Of a DNA stretch of 64,000 bases, positions 10,229-27,400 are shown piece after piece; position 1 is the stretch's first letter, and each line of letters starts with the position of its first letter. The translations under genes were made by a program, and so were the position numbers. This DNA is from Gamarada debralockiae (Eukaryota > Ascomycota > Leotiomycetes > Helotiales > Hyphodiscaceae): NCBI GenBank assembly GCA_002803225.1, contig NXFV01001908.1, positions 62,001-126,000 on the forward strand, in the 5' to 3' direction. The notes beneath the pieces are model-generated. The model saw nothing but the letters and a program-made list of their open reading frames with translations. It was not told where the DNA came from and searched no databases.

Positions 10229-11062
10229 TTATCGTCTCGTAGCTGCAACATTAGGACTCCAAGCCTGCGGTTGCCATTCCTCGCTCGGCGCACCACGCGC
10301 CTGCTTCCATGGGTCTTCTTTGTATTTCTTCTCCTTGACTCTCGTGCCATCCAGTCTCTCATTGAAATAATGCTTTTTGCGATCCGGCACCTGCATCATC
10401 GGCTTCTCTTGTTCCTCCTTCGCCGCATCCTCCACCGGCCCATCCGCATCCTTCAATCCTCCACCCAGTTCTCCACCAACTTTGCTCCTCACCTCCCCAT
10501 CCCATCCTACCTCTTGCGGCTGCTCCGTCTCCATATTTGGGGCTCTGCCCATCTCCATTCCGCCTAACGCAGGTACAGGCTGTCCCCTCTCCTCAGGCCT
10601 ATCCAAGAAACTCGGTTTCGCCGCCCACCTCGCGTCCGCCTGCGCCGCCAAAACTTTCAGATTCTCCTGGCGCATTACGTCTTGGCTTTGCTCAGCTATA
10701 GAAGGGGCATCACGTCGAGTGTGCCGTAGCCATTGGTGCCATTGTGGGGAGATGTTGATTTCGGAATAGTGTGTTGAGGGTGGGTAGTGGACTATGCGGC
10801 GCATGCGGTTTTTGTGGGAGCTGAGGGTGTCGCGGAATTCCCAGAAGGTGTTGCCCTGGAGGTCAAGACCTGTGCGTATGCGCCATTAAACAAGCTGACG
10901 GTGGAAGGAGGTGGTGGGGGATGAGATGTTGACGGGCAAATTGGGAGAGGTTGCACGACAGGAAGCTGACTTACCAACGAGAAAGCGCTTCCGCCATGGT
11001 AAATGTAAGCTCTTCCACTTGTACCAGGCTTTTCGAATTGGAGACAAGGGCTTTGATGACAT
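10229..11062 (-). CDS. NDUFAF2: NDUFAF2 / N7BML-type mitochondrial complex I assembly factor
   Basis: Two exons (11062-10975 and 10869-10229) are joined by removal of a 105-nt intron (GTAAGT ... CACAG), giving 242 residues. The N-terminal half is the conserved B17.2-like domain: IRKAWYKWKSLHLPWRKRFL, then GLDLQGNTFWEFRD, then a segment with RMRRIVHYPPSTHYSEINIS and QWHQWLRH. These are hallmark motifs of the NDUFA12/NDUFAF2 family. The long charged C-terminal tail with PDRKKHYFNERLDGT fits the assembly factor rather than the 140-residue NDUFA12 subunit. The protein acts in mitochondria as a chaperone for a late complex I assembly intermediate. The start ATG directly precedes the conserved domain. 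Confidence 0.85.
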
Positions 11063-14046
11063 TGTGAGATGGCGTTGTGGAAGTCGGCGAATTGTGCATG
11101 AAGCAACTCCATGTTTAGAGCGCTCTAATGTTTAGGTAAGCAGATTTGGAATCACGATTTGACACGACACCATATGATACAATTACGAGTTAATTTGATG
11201 TATGTGGAGAGCTGGATCTCTTTGGAGACTAAAGGTATCAGCATCGTGAGAGTTTGGACATCTCCCGTGATGTTTTTGATGGCCCCCTTCCAGAGTCGAG
11301 CTTCCTCATACAAGTCACGTGCACACTTCGTGTTTTTTGGAGATCAGCCAGCCCCCAAGAGTTGTCTGAAGAAGAAATACGGATACGAAGTGCATTGTCT
11401 ATCAGCAAACTATTGAACTCACGAACTATTCATAGAATTTTAACCTTGTTGTAAATCATAACAGAATTTATTGAGAGAGAAGATCACAACCTCACCTTGA
11501 ATATGAAAAATGTTGGCAGATTTTTGGGAACCTCAATGACATCACCCCTGCCTCTCGCGGAAAAGATCATCTCCAACCTCAAATGCATCTCAACCCAGCT
11601 TCAAATTCTAACAATAGAAGCTGTCGTCTGCAATATTAAATCGAGCGACAGGTTGCAAACCTGTCCTTGGCAGCCGAAACTCACAAAAACCTGAAAAGAG
11701 TCCGGAGCAAAGCTACCGAGCAAGCAAGAGAACTGCCGATCCGAAAAATCGGTTTGATGTTTCCAGCAAATGATTATGGAAGGTTGATGGAAGGCTTATA
11801 GAAGGCTTATGGGAGCCCAATCAGACCCTGAATAGCCTGAAGATTTTCAAGAACGGCCGAAGCCGGCTTTCTGCATTCCGCGTGATTCATCACACCACCA
11901 AAAAATTCTTTGGCCCATGGAGAAATTGGCCGTCAAAACCCAACGCCGACGGCGTTTGTGAAAAGTAAAAGCGGCCCGTAGACATTTGCTGCGCAGATGT
12001 TGGGAAATTTCTGCTCCTTTAGGATAGGCTATAAACGGCCTCACCGTTTGGATTGGATAGGATTGCTGCATTGAGAGGGAAAGATGCGAGGGAAAGATGC
12101 ATCCTGAGTTTTAGTTTTTCTTTTCATAATTTGCATGAAACCCATATGAAAAGTTTATGCACAGGGTCAAGCCACAGCTGGCAAATACCCCTTTTTACAT
12201 TTCAGCCTGAATGCGTCGGAGTGCTCCGGTTTGATGGGCACACGTTTTTACTTCTTCGAGAGTAGCAGAAAACACACAGCCCCATGATCGATCAGATTTC
12301 TTCCCGCTCTGGATCAAGATCGACGGTGAGTCTGTGCTGATTGTGGGGGAAAACGTGGCCGGGCGTGGCTCGTGTCCCGTTCTCCTCAAGATGTTCAGCT
12401 TGGAGGCTCGAGTTCAGGACCTGCAGTAGCCTTTGTTGCGTATTCAGCACTGCCTTCAATTCTGAATTGATTTCAGATTGCAGAGATGGTCTAGATGCGA
12501 AGTGAGTCTTCGTGAGTCTTCGTATAGAATCTCGTGATCTCGGTCAGCGACTCACTTTAACGCCGAGCGGACGTAAATACTCGCCTCGCGAGCTCGGCTT
12601 AAGGCTTCGAAGGCGCTGCCTCGCGACAAGACAAATCGCAACAACGACTCCGAGGTTCTGGTCGCACGGCAGCGACGGCGTAGACGGCGCATTACAAAGT
12701 ATTTGGCAGCTTCTCCAGCACGACAAGTGCTTCGTTGCTCGTTTGTTCCTTCCGAGTCAGCTGCTCTGCTGCTCCATTTCAGCTGACATGTATGCATTAC
12801 ATTATTTCTTAGAATCGTATACTCTGCGAGTTGAGAGGGTTAGGTTAATTGCTTGGTACGAAGGATCGGAAATACGGGAAGCTTCTAAATCCCTATTGCT
12901 TGCTTCGTAATTCTCTACATCCGGCATCTGCTAAGTGGCTCAGGTAGCCTGCGAGGCCGGTACAGGCGTTTGGCTGTGGCCGCGACCGCGAGACCGTACG
13001 AGGCCACTCAGCATGAGTTCTTGCGACACAGCCAATGTCCTTCTTAGGAAATTTGACTCTTAATTGCTTGGAAATATTTTGCTCTTTACGACCGTTACGC
13101 AGTATCAGTAAGTACAAGCCAAGCGAGAGAAGGTAATTGGAAATAGTAAAAGATAGTAATCAAGAAAATCGAGATTGCATCTCAGCAGCAAGTTTCCGTG
13201 TAACTAGCACCGGCAGTCAAATCTAGAGACAACTCAGCTCAGCAAGAATCAAGCTTGGTGTCTGTTTCGGTGACCAAGATTAAGCTTGATATGCGCTCTC
13301 TCCACCAAGTTTGAACACATTCCTCAGCCACAGCTACGAAGCTGCCAGAACAAGGTTATCGTGTTCTTATCAAGCGTGCTTTTAGCTGTGTTATGCAGAT
13401 CTTGTCTTGAGCTACGCGAATTGTCTGAAATTCGATAGATATTAGTGGCTCCTCGTAGGGCCATGAGGGGCAGAAAGAGGGGCAGTAGCCGCAAAAAAAA
13501 ATATCGCCACACCTCTGTGGAGAGAGAGCCTGCTTAACAAGGACTAAGAATAGGATCCTGATCGTGGGGATTTGCTAGAACAGGTACCGAAGAAGTGCCA
13601 GATAAGGAGACCGGTAGAGCCGAAGAAAGTTTTGTCAGAAGAGTCAGCACTCTAAAGCCGGAAGACGAGCGATTGCCCAATTAAAAGATTTTCAGGGTCC
13701 AAGATAAGGTTTGTGATAGGTGGAAGAAGTGGGTCGTGGCTGTGTTCGCATGGGTGCGCTGGCATCCGCTCTCTTCCTTGATCAGCTAAGCCCATCAGGA
13801 TGCTTCTGTGACCCCCTGTCTTCGTGTACCCAATTTTCGTGTGCAGCCTTCCAGAAGCACCATGCAGCTTCTTCGCATGCGAGAAGAAGGGTCTGCCTCA
13901 GGATTAGAAATACAGATCTTCCGTTATTGCCCTCTTCCGAGCTCTCGGTTCCAGCCCTTATCGACACTGGCCCACCCTAGCACGGTCGCGAAGGCACTTT
14001 TCGTCATCGCTCTGTCCGCACAGGGGTCCTCCACCCTGTTCTTACC
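11063..14046. other. Long intergenic region without supported genes
   Basis: Three kilobases separate NDUFAF2 from the RPN4-like gene. Short frames on both strands lack motifs or coding-like composition. A GC-rich patch at about 12540-12730 stands out from its surroundings but encodes nothing recognisable. Small direct repeats occur (GTGAGTCTTC twice near 12503-12522; a GAAGGCTTAT pair near 11790-11808). The last 100 bases are likely promoter and leader of the gene downstream. Confidence 0.4.
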
Positions 14047-14139
14047 ATGCCGGCCGACACCCATGGATATAACCAAATGGCCTCCTCGCAAATTCCGGTC
14101 GACTTCGCAACATACACATTCAAAAAAATGAAGACTTAA
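14047..14139 (+). promoter_or_regulatory. uORF 1 in the leader of the RPN4-like gene
   Basis: An ATG-initiated frame of 31 codons (stop TAA 14137-14139) begins with MPADTHGYNQM and ends 221 bases before the main start codon. It contains two further in-frame ATGs. If the transcript starts upstream of it, scanning ribosomes would meet it before the main ORF. Confidence 0.4.
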
Positions 14140-14183
14140 GAAATCCCGAGTCCGAACGAATCAACCTATACGTACTCACTTGG

Positions 14184-14234
14184 ATGACTATTCAACACAC
14201 CACCACATTCGTTCAGCACATGACCTGTATCTGA
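14184..14234 (+). promoter_or_regulatory. uORF 2 in the leader of the RPN4-like gene
   Basis: A second ATG-initiated frame of 17 codons including the stop (TGA 14232-14234) lies between uORF 1 and the main ATG at 14361. No other ATG occurs between it and the main start. A leader intron that would remove it (GTACTC near 14172 to TTCCAG near 14263) cannot be excluded. Confidence 0.4.
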
Positions 14235-14360
14235 TTCATCATCATACGAAAGCATCTTCCAGTCCCCACTATTACATTCGAAGTAACTATTCCGAGTCAT
14301 ACCCGAGTTATAAAGTCTGGGTGTTCGCCACCCATCTAGTCTTCGACCCATCCTTTCGAG

Positions 14361-16469
14361 ATGATCTTAGCCGCAAACCATTCAAGACGTCAGAACCTCT
14401 ACCAACCTCCATATACACACTCTATCAACGTCAACATTCCACAACAAACACAATCTACTCAGCAAAGTTGGTCGTCGATACCAGCAATCCCATCGCCGCC
14501 ACAGTCAGACTACAACGACATCACGGCGTCTAACAACCTCTATTCCTTTGGGGCAGATCAGACTCTGTTCGACTACCAACCCCAAAACTACAACTCGAGT
14601 CCTCAAATACTGATGCAGTCTGAGCATTCAAACAACAGCTGGCTCTCGAACGGCCAACTGACACCGATATCGACGACGAGGGCACGCCATAATCGAGAAT
14701 CCTCTTTGTCCTCGCTGGGTTCGGCAGGACCAGCATCGCCATACACTGCCAACACCTCGAACCCTCAAGTCGCTGGGGACATCTATCATGATTTGCACGA
14801 TTATCACCAGCCATCGTCGAAGCCGTTGACACCTGTGCATACGCCTTCGCAGGAGCAGTATCTCGCACCACATTATTCGAACTTCTACAATTCGAATCAC
14901 ATTCCTTTCGCAGCCATGAACCACGACGGGCTTCCAAAGGGACGCGCGGACTTGATGCCTGCTCCAGAATATAATGGACATTCGGCGAGACCGTCGAATT
15001 CTTCAGTGGCAAGTCATGACTCACCATCGACATCAACGCCACCTGGGTACGACGGCGAAGAGAGGCAAAAGAATGGTGAGACTTCAAGCGTTGATTCCTG
15101 GCTGAACGAATACTTACAACTTTGCGACAATCCAGCGTTCAGAAACACCATGCCGAAACTCGATCGAACGATGACGGACATTTACGCAGATGAGCTGTAC
15201 AATCCGAGTTTCCAAATAACCTCCGCACCCTCGACCTCGACTGCGACTATTCCTGCGACTGTGTCTCCTCAAAATGACATTTTCACACAAAGACTTCAAG
15301 CCGCGAACAGTCAACATCTCAGCGCATCGAATACACAACTACCTCTGACGATACCTTCTCGAGAACGATCGCCGTTCAGACAAGGTTCTCCGCTGGCTCC
15401 TTCGGGACACAGCTTTGGGCAACAGTCACCGAATTTCAAGTTTGGAACTGCTACACATATGCGGGAACAACAGAAGGCAGAGAATGATGCGCGGGCACTT
15501 CGCGAGCAATTAGAGAGGACATCTCCCGAGCAGAACACGCCCAAGACGATCTCTCCAAAGGATGTCGATCTAGTTTATCACGAGAACGAGGAGGACGCGA
15601 GCATGCCACTCTTCCCACCACAACAGCAACAGAGGTCGCCGGTACAATATCGCCAACAAGCATCATTGGTCCGCGAGACTACAGATGCGGATGACACAGC
15701 TTCACAGCAGAGTTATGGTTCTATGGCAACTACGAGACGGGAAAGCTCATCGGCGTACTCGACAACGTCACAGACTACACCGCAACAAAGCACGTTCAAC
15801 TTCGTACCACCGTCTGTTCCCGGTAGTGTCCGACAAATACCACAACAATACCCATTTGTCCCACAATCGCGCAGACAACCGAGTAGCCTGTCCAACGTCA
15901 CCGAGGAATTCCCCGCTTCTCTGGCATCGATGGAATCAAGCAGCAGCGAGTATGCGCCCGACGCCTCTGACAACAAGAAACCCGCAGGGTCATCAGCAGA
16001 CACTGGAACTTACACCTGCACATATCATGGCTGCACATTACGATTTGAGACTCCGGCAAAACTTCAACGACACAAGCGGGAGGGGCATCGAAATTCGGCA
16101 TCAGTGATCGCCAGTGGGGATGAAGGCGGTATGACCTCAGCGGCGCTCCGGAACACCCAGAACGGACCTCACAAAGTAAGTAACAATGCAAAATTCAACT
16201 GGTCGCAACGAGCAAAAGCTAACGTAAAACAGTGCGAAAGAATTAATCCTTCAACGGGGAAGCCGTGTAACACTATATTTTCCCGGCCGTACGATCTCAC
16301 ACGACACGAAGACACGATTCACAATGCACGCAAGCAGAAAGTGCGCTGTCATTTGTGCACCGAGGAGAAGACATTTTCTCGAAACGATGCGCTCACACGA
16401 CACTTCAGGGTCTGTCATCCGGATCACATTGAGTTGACGAAGAGCCGACGAAGAAATGCGCGAGACTGA
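14361..16469 (+). CDS. C2H2 zinc-finger transcription factor, RPN4-like
   Basis: The frame runs from ATG 14361 to TGA 16469. A 57-nt stop-free intron (16176-16232, GTAAGT donor, GCTAAC branch, ACAG acceptor) is likely removed, leaving 683 residues. The first 540 are low-complexity Ser/Gln/Pro/Asn-rich sequence, typical of activation regions. A C2H2 finger starts with YTCTYHGCTLRFETPAKLQRH. Immediately after the intron comes a double finger of unusual spacing, CERINPSTGKPCNTIFSRPY then DLTRHEDTIH, and CHLCTEEKTFSRNDALTRHF. The FSRPYDL.RH and TFSR.DAL.RH motifs match the DNA-binding end of yeast Rpn4, the proteasome-gene activator. Orthology is inferred from those motifs alone. It probably acts in the nucleus; two uORFs suggest translational control. 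The start codon is the least certain part. Confidence 0.75.
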   Translation: MILAANHSRRQNLYQPPYTHSINVNIPQQTQSTQQSWSSIPAIPSPPQSDYNDITASNNLYSFGADQTLFDYQPQNYNSSPQILMQSEHSNNSWLSNGQLTPISTTRARHNRESSLSSLGSAGPASPYTANTSNPQVAGDIYHDLHDYHQPSSKPLTPVHTPSQEQYLAPHYSNFYNSNHIPFAAMNHDGLPKGRADLMPAPEYNGHSARPSNSSVASHDSPSTSTPPGYDGEERQKNGETSSVDSWLNEYLQLCDNPAFRNTMPKLDRTMTDIYADELYNPSFQITSAPSTSTATIPATVSPQNDIFTQRLQAANSQHLSASNTQLPLTIPSRERSPFRQGSPLAPSGHSFGQQSPNFKFGTATHMREQQKAENDARALREQLERTSPEQNTPKTISPKDVDLVYHENEEDASMPLFPPQQQQRSPVQYRQQASLVRETTDADDTASQQSYGSMATTRRESSSAYSTTSQTTPQQSTFNFVPPSVPGSVRQIPQQYPFVPQSRRQPSSLSNVTEEFPASLASMESSSSEYAPDASDNKKPAGSSADTGTYTCTYHGCTLRFETPAKLQRHKREGHRNSASVIASGDEGGMTSAALRNTQNGPHKVSNNAKFNWSQRAKANVKQCERINPSTGKPCNTIFSRPYDLTRHEDTIHNARKQKVRCHLCTEEKTFSRNDALTRHFRVCHPDHIELTKSRRRNARD

Positions 16470-17606
16470 GCGACCGAAGAGGAGAGTGTAATGTTTTCGC
16501 TCCCTGATTATTGTACATCACATCACCTCAGTCATTCCACTATCAACGTCGCCGACATCCAGACTCACATCGACTGACCACTTCTCACCCGATATCCGAC
16601 GACAATCAATGAAATGCGGCATTCAACGGATGAAGGCCTCGAACGGAAAAAACAGTCAAAAAATTTGTTCCCTCGCATGAATAGAACCTTCCAACGGGTA
16701 AGGGTCTGCGATGCAGGGACCCCCGTGGTCTGGTGGGATCGATCCATCCCTGCGACTTACGGGAACCCCGTAACATGGCGTCAAGTTTTCAATCTCCGCG
16801 GAAATATGACGCGATTGGTTAATTGCGGGGTCGGGCTCTGACAAACACAGTAAATGACGACATGCCTCATCAAATTTCATGCCCGTTTCTTTCAGATCAT
16901 CGTCATATATGGCCGTTTTGGCAGTCTCGGATATGTCTTGTTTTAATTTTGGAGCTTGGAGCGAGTCCTACTATTTTCATCATTTAGCGTCATGAATTGT
17001 CCTTTTCAAGTTTCCGAACTGTATGTCTAGTAATGATTGGGCTGGATTTATGTCACGTGTATTATGATTTGTACAAACACTTTCTATCTTGGGTGTCAAA
17101 ATCATGGCTATGATAGCGCAAAAGGCCAGCAAAAAGCATGGGATAGAATAGATTGGTCAATACTTTTGGTACAAATTTTCTCTTCAATTTTCCATCTTTG
17201 TCCTTTGGGAAGGTTTCTTCATTTTCCTATTGGGTAGGCTCGTGACTGGATCACGTGGTCTTGTATATCTTTTCTTTGGGTACATGTAAATGGGTGAACG
17301 AATCATGGTGATGGTAGATATTTGAAGCTTACGCTGGAAGATTGTATTAGGAATTCAAATGGAGTAAATGATTGGATTGCACTTAGATTGTAGGATCAGG
17401 GAATTTGAAACAAAAAGGGTTTAACTTGCATCGGTCACGCAAAATGCAGAAGAAATGTGAAGGATATGTGAAGATCATCGATTCTCGTGACTATTGAAAC
17501 AGCTGACCAGACTTTTGACGAGATTTTTATCCACACATGTGTTGTGTCTTTTTTAGATTTTGTCTATCCAGCGAAAAAGAAGCCGAAATCGGAATACCCC
17601 TGACGC
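16470..17606. other. Convergent intergenic region
   Basis: About 1.1 kb lies between the RPN4-like gene and the 3' end of AROM, which face each other. Short frames only; AT-rich stretches probably contain both 3' UTRs. No gene or repeat is supported. Confidence 0.45.
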
Positions 17607-22628
<5,022 letters not shown>

Positions 22629-22673
22629 TTACATTCAACATGTTATCAACCAGACATTAATTTACAGCGCTTC

Positions 22674-24427
22674 TTATCTCATTATACGACTGGCTTTTGT
22701 GGAACCTATTATCATCACCCTCAAGTTGAAGTCCTCGTAGCAAAAGCTCAATCGCAAAGCACCATAATCATGAACAACAAAAGAGCCTGGAAGAAAGGGG
22801 TGCTGAAGTAGGCGTCCGCTTTCACTAGTTGCTTGTATAGCACCATAACAATTCACACCATCAGCGATTCCTGCGAAGGCCCTGAGAAACTATCAGCTTC
22901 ATCGACCCAAGAGATAGAATCAAGATACTCACATGAATTTGGAGGGAACAACGATCCGGGATGTGCCTACTCCGAAGGTGAAAGTTGGAAGCGTTGATGC
23001 ACATGGAAAAGCCCAGCTTTCATCTGATTGTTGATATGATCCAGTCACACGATGGTAGTAATTGAGTGTCATGGATTCAGGTAACAAAACGATGTTCCCT
23101 CCTGTATCTGTCAAGGCAGGAATGGACGTTGTGTTGAAAGGGTGGGTGCCGATTGCGTAGCCTGTGGATATGAAGGACCATTCGCCGGAATCTGGAGCAT
23201 TAGGGATGGCTACCACGGGAGTGTATGCAACGCTGCCGATATTGTTTGTAGAGTTGATGAAGCCGAAATCCACTGTGCCAACCGCTTTTTGAACGAGTGC
23301 AACTGTAAACACCTCGGCTGGAAATGTTAAATCGGGTGTATCAAGTCAACGTAAGAAGAATCAATGCTCACAAGCGAGTTGTGGTAAGACAAAATTCAGC
23401 CACGTTTGCTGAGTCGTAGGCATTTCGGAATCTAAATCACAAGTGTTGAGACCAAAGACTCCATCAACAGCCTGTAGAGATGCGAAGTCACCTCCAACGT
23501 TGTCCGCACACTCTATGGGTTGTAACCCACACCTATTGTATCTACCCAGACAGTATCTGAATAAACAGTCGCGTACGCAGTATCAGCAGCATAGGCTACA
23601 TCGAATGACTGCCCTGAAAATTGCAGAGACGATGTTGCACTCGTAGCATTGTATATTGTATGTCCCGCCGTCAAAGTGTTGGGCACTGTGAAAGCTTACG
23701 GGTCAGTCTCGTTTGAAAATGAAAGGAAGAGTTGAAATGCGTATGAGATTAGGCAAGGGAAGGGGCTTGAAAATACCTACTCTGCCATGACCACACCCAG
23801 AAATCCTCTGATCTGGATCACAAGGGAGTCAGTAATTTCCAAATCAAGAATGTCTCAGGAATAAACGGGGTGATTTCCGCTGCGTGGGTAAAGACCGGGA
23901 GTAAATGGAGTACATGAGAGTAAAGACGTGTGAGAGCGGGAGGTGAGAAAACAAAGAGTCGATGGTCATTACCCAGTGTCGAACATCAAGTAAAGAGTTT
24001 GCGAGGGGGTGCCCAGCCTCACTGGAAAGACACATCTTAGGGGATCTGTTCGTATGAGCTGTTAAACATTGACAAGGTGAGAAAACTTACTCGCCCGAGC
24101 TCCCTTGAACAGTTTGGCCACTCACTCGGCGCTCGAGTGTAGAGTCTGAATCCTGGGTTGATTTCAGGGCATTCCAGGCTGCCGAAAGAGCGGTAGGCAT
24201 TGACATGCGATGCTTGAGAAATGGGGCTGCGTACACAGCGGTGGTTGAAATGTTGTGCGGAACCCAACGGGGATTCTTAACCTGCGAAAGAGACGTACTA
24301 GCCCTGAACTTGGATAGAAGGGTACGTGACGTTGAGGAATGAGGCACGCTTGGAACCGCGCATGCCAGGGACGGCAGCACTACTGTATGAACATGAAAGC
24401 CCACACCAAAAGCCTAAATCTTGACAT
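22674..24427 (-). pseudogene. Secreted pepsin-like (A1) aspartic protease with frame breaks
   Basis: Seven or more exons can be traced. The signal peptide starts at ATG 24427 (MSRFRLLVWAFMFIQ); a propeptide part ends at 24091; then 24035-23973, 23812-23781, 23685-23372, 23317-22933 and 22881-22674, with introns of 160, 95, 54 and 51 nt after the first 55-nt one. The first active-site motif is rebuilt across an intron as FDTGSEDFWVWSW. The second is ALTDTGGNIVLLPES. The C-terminal domain ends with NCYGAIQ and FLPGSFVVHDYGA. Two breaks remain: a one-base shift right after the signal peptide (about 24382), and one near 23523-23535, where VWVDTIG must jump frame to reach IECADNVGGDFASL. An additional frame change before VKNPRWVPHN could be a 50-nt intron. 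It is either a young pseudogene or a gene with sequence errors; normally such enzymes are secreted endopeptidases. Confidence 0.65.
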
Positions 24428-27400
24428 TGCAGAATGCGAGTGATGACTCGTAGGTGAATGAAGAGGGGAAATGAATATGGCCGTTGGAGAGTCACAATTA
24501 TTTCGACGCGCTCCTTACGTCCCTCCTGGGAGTTCGTGGGGTTAGACAAGAGGGAGTACCTTGGGACCAAGCCGTTGCGGTTTCATGAGCTACTTGATCG
24601 TAGTCTGTTGAGGGATTGACACGAAAATGCTGGACTTCTTACCAGACTAGAGGTTTAATGGAGGATTGAGTCCTGTATAGAGCTCAACCGCGAGCTGCTA
24701 CATATATGAGTCTGGGACCATTTTGGGAGACAGAATAACACAGCCTTGGGCTCACTGATATTTGTGGCACAAGTTCCACTATGAATGAGAACATTCCAGA
24801 AAGTGCTTCAAACCAACATCATGAAAAGTTCAAACTGATGAACTAACGGACGAAGTAAGCGGCAGCATCCTTCTCTCCCGGTATAATTCAGCCAAGGGAG
24901 GTTCTAATACGGATGGTAGTGGGAGAATATTCCACCATCTTGGCAAGAAAAATTAGAAGCTAGCCAAATGCGGAAAACTGTTTGCCGAAGATGCTGCTAA
25001 GCAATGCGGAAGTACTAAGACGGCTCTTTGAAAGCTGGGGATAGCGGGATAGTCATTTGCTATGTTTTGCAGCTGAAGGTACTTCCAACAGTTTTTGATA
25101 CGCTTGCAGCATTTATGGTGCAAGAAATATTGATTCAATATGCTTGGCATTTAGGCAGGACAGAGTAGCAAAAAAAGAAATGCAGGCATAGGCAAGCGTA
25201 ATATCTTCATTATCTGCCTGAACATAAGATTACAGTCGCATCAATGCGAAACCACGTCTCTGATGATTTTGCCTGTTCATCAGGACTTTCTCAAGAGCAT
25301 AAAGTACGTAAAAGGCGTTCTCTTTTGATGGAATGTAACTCGGCGGCCCCGGAATTGTTGATTGATTCCAACTCACATGATAGATGGAAAGCAGAGTACA
25401 TTTCGTAATCTCCGGTTGCTTAACGGAAGCCCGAAGGAGACTGCGATGCATAAGGACTTTGACAGCAATCCCAAAAGGGGAATACGAATCGACGGTACAG
25501 CTTCGATTCATCGGGAATATTAAGGGCAGGCCAGTCAATTATCCGATGCTGACTTTCGTTGGTTAAAAGATACGTAGATGATGAATGTAGATCATTTTCG
25601 AAAGGAAGTTGGAATTGTTGGGTACAAAATCTCGAAAACGCGCTAGTGGATAAGTCGCGTCCTCCCACGCCCATTCGAGACTCCTCTCCCTTTCATATAC
25701 TTCTTATGATGCTCAATTCGTTTGTAACTGCTGCTCATGTAAGTTACTCTAGCTCCTCTCCACCTTCGAATCCATTTTTTCTTACTGCCGGCTGTGTAGG
25801 ACTTCAGAATTGTTACCAATTGACATTTCACAGTCACCTCCTCGACGGGCACGCTGGATGCTGAGTTTTGGACATTCCAGCCGAAATGAACGCTCGAACC
25901 ATCATATTCTTACCTATCGGTAGATGGAGTCGACTGAGATGCCATAGCAGAGGTGCATAGCAGCGGGTCATTCAGGATGAATTGAAGATTCGACGAAACC
26001 GCAATATCCTGCAGAAGGTTCAACGTCCCAAAGCCGTTAGCCTGCCAGTACTATTGCACATACAGAGATAACTCAGAATTGGCGATGACTTCGGTGGCAG
26101 ACATTCACAGTCTAGAAATAGCTTCACTAGCTCTTGTTGGACCTCCATACAACAGGGAACGATGGCCATTGCTACGATCAGGAGAGACCTTGCCTGCAGA
26201 TATCACCTTAGCATAGCTGGCTAAGTGGTATTACGAGAATACAATGCTCGGATTCTTTTTGAGATTTCATCAAATATTCGCTCGAATCGCAAGCCGCATT
26301 GTGTATACGCCATATGATCCGGTGCTATGTTGGAGGTACCTACATCAGACAGAAGCTCAGATAATGTGGATACCAGTGTATCAGTTCTTAAGTGGAGATT
26401 TAAGACCAGGATTTGCAGATATTTTCTGAGTTGGTACAACTGCGCCTTTCACCATGTCGGCTTGCTTGAAGACCAGAAGGAGTAACTCATTTAAAGCGAC
26501 CAGATGCGACAGTTCGCTGATGGAAGAATTATCAAACGGGCTCGGAATTGATGAAGGTTGTGTCAAAGAACGTAGCACAGGTCATTCGTCATCCTCTATT
26601 ACACTCATTAGACTTGTTCCAGCAACTGAAACTTTGGAAGCAATCAAAATGTCCAAATTATCCCACTTCCAATCTCGACAGGAAAATTAAAAAGATACAA
26701 GATTTCACAAAGTTGGACTGTTCCCATGACTGTCATCGCTCCACCCCGACGACTTGTTAGAGCAAATGCGGCAACGGAGCCACTACATCAGGTCGCATCC
26801 ATTGGGCGCCGGCTCTGGTTTGGGGTCATTGCTATGAACATGTTAAACCCGTATGATTTTGTGAAGGAAGAGAGGGAGCACAAACTCTGGCTTGGGATCC
26901 CCTTCCGATTGGTAGATCCCGGGGTAGTTTTTTGCTTGTTCCATAACTTGTGAAGGATCCTTCGGTTCACCAAGGGTATGAGTCCCCAGTCATTCAATTC
27001 TCAAGAATTGCTGCTTACTTATGGAAATATCGTGCGTAACTTGTTAATCCTTTCAAATACGGGGGGTTTTTTGAAGCACTTAGTGGTGTTGATCGAATCA
27101 CAAGACTTATATCTCTCTCTCGTCTCTGAGCTATGGCTATCGAGACACTTATATGTGGAAGAGAGTTGTCTCCTGTAAAACTGATTGGAGAAATCGAAAG
27201 GCAAAGACCTGAGTTCGATAGTGAGAGAACAGAAGTGGCCAAAGACGTGCCAAAAACTCGATTTAAGTATAGAGATTCGAACTCGTCCAGGCTTGTTTAC
27301 TTCGGATCGATCCCCTTATTCACGTCCCCGATTTGGTCAACTTCGGCCGAGGCGACTCTTTTCTCGCTTAGTCTCCGGACTACTCGTGCAGAGTTTGGAA

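Noticed and set aside
12540..12730. GC-rich patch as a transferred or coding segment
   Set aside because: No motif in any frame and too short to judge by composition.
14180..14533. 117-codon frame overlapping the RPN4-like start
   Set aside because: It begins with TTG, not ATG, and has no motif; the only ATG uORFs are the two reported.
26221..26439. Minus-strand 72-codon frame as a gene
   Set aside because: Protein-like but too short, no start context, no recognised family; left as part of the gene-poor stretch.
27255..27305. tRNA-like GTTCGAATC loop on the minus strand
   Set aside because: The T-stem would have only three pairs and no acceptor or anticodon arm can be drawn.
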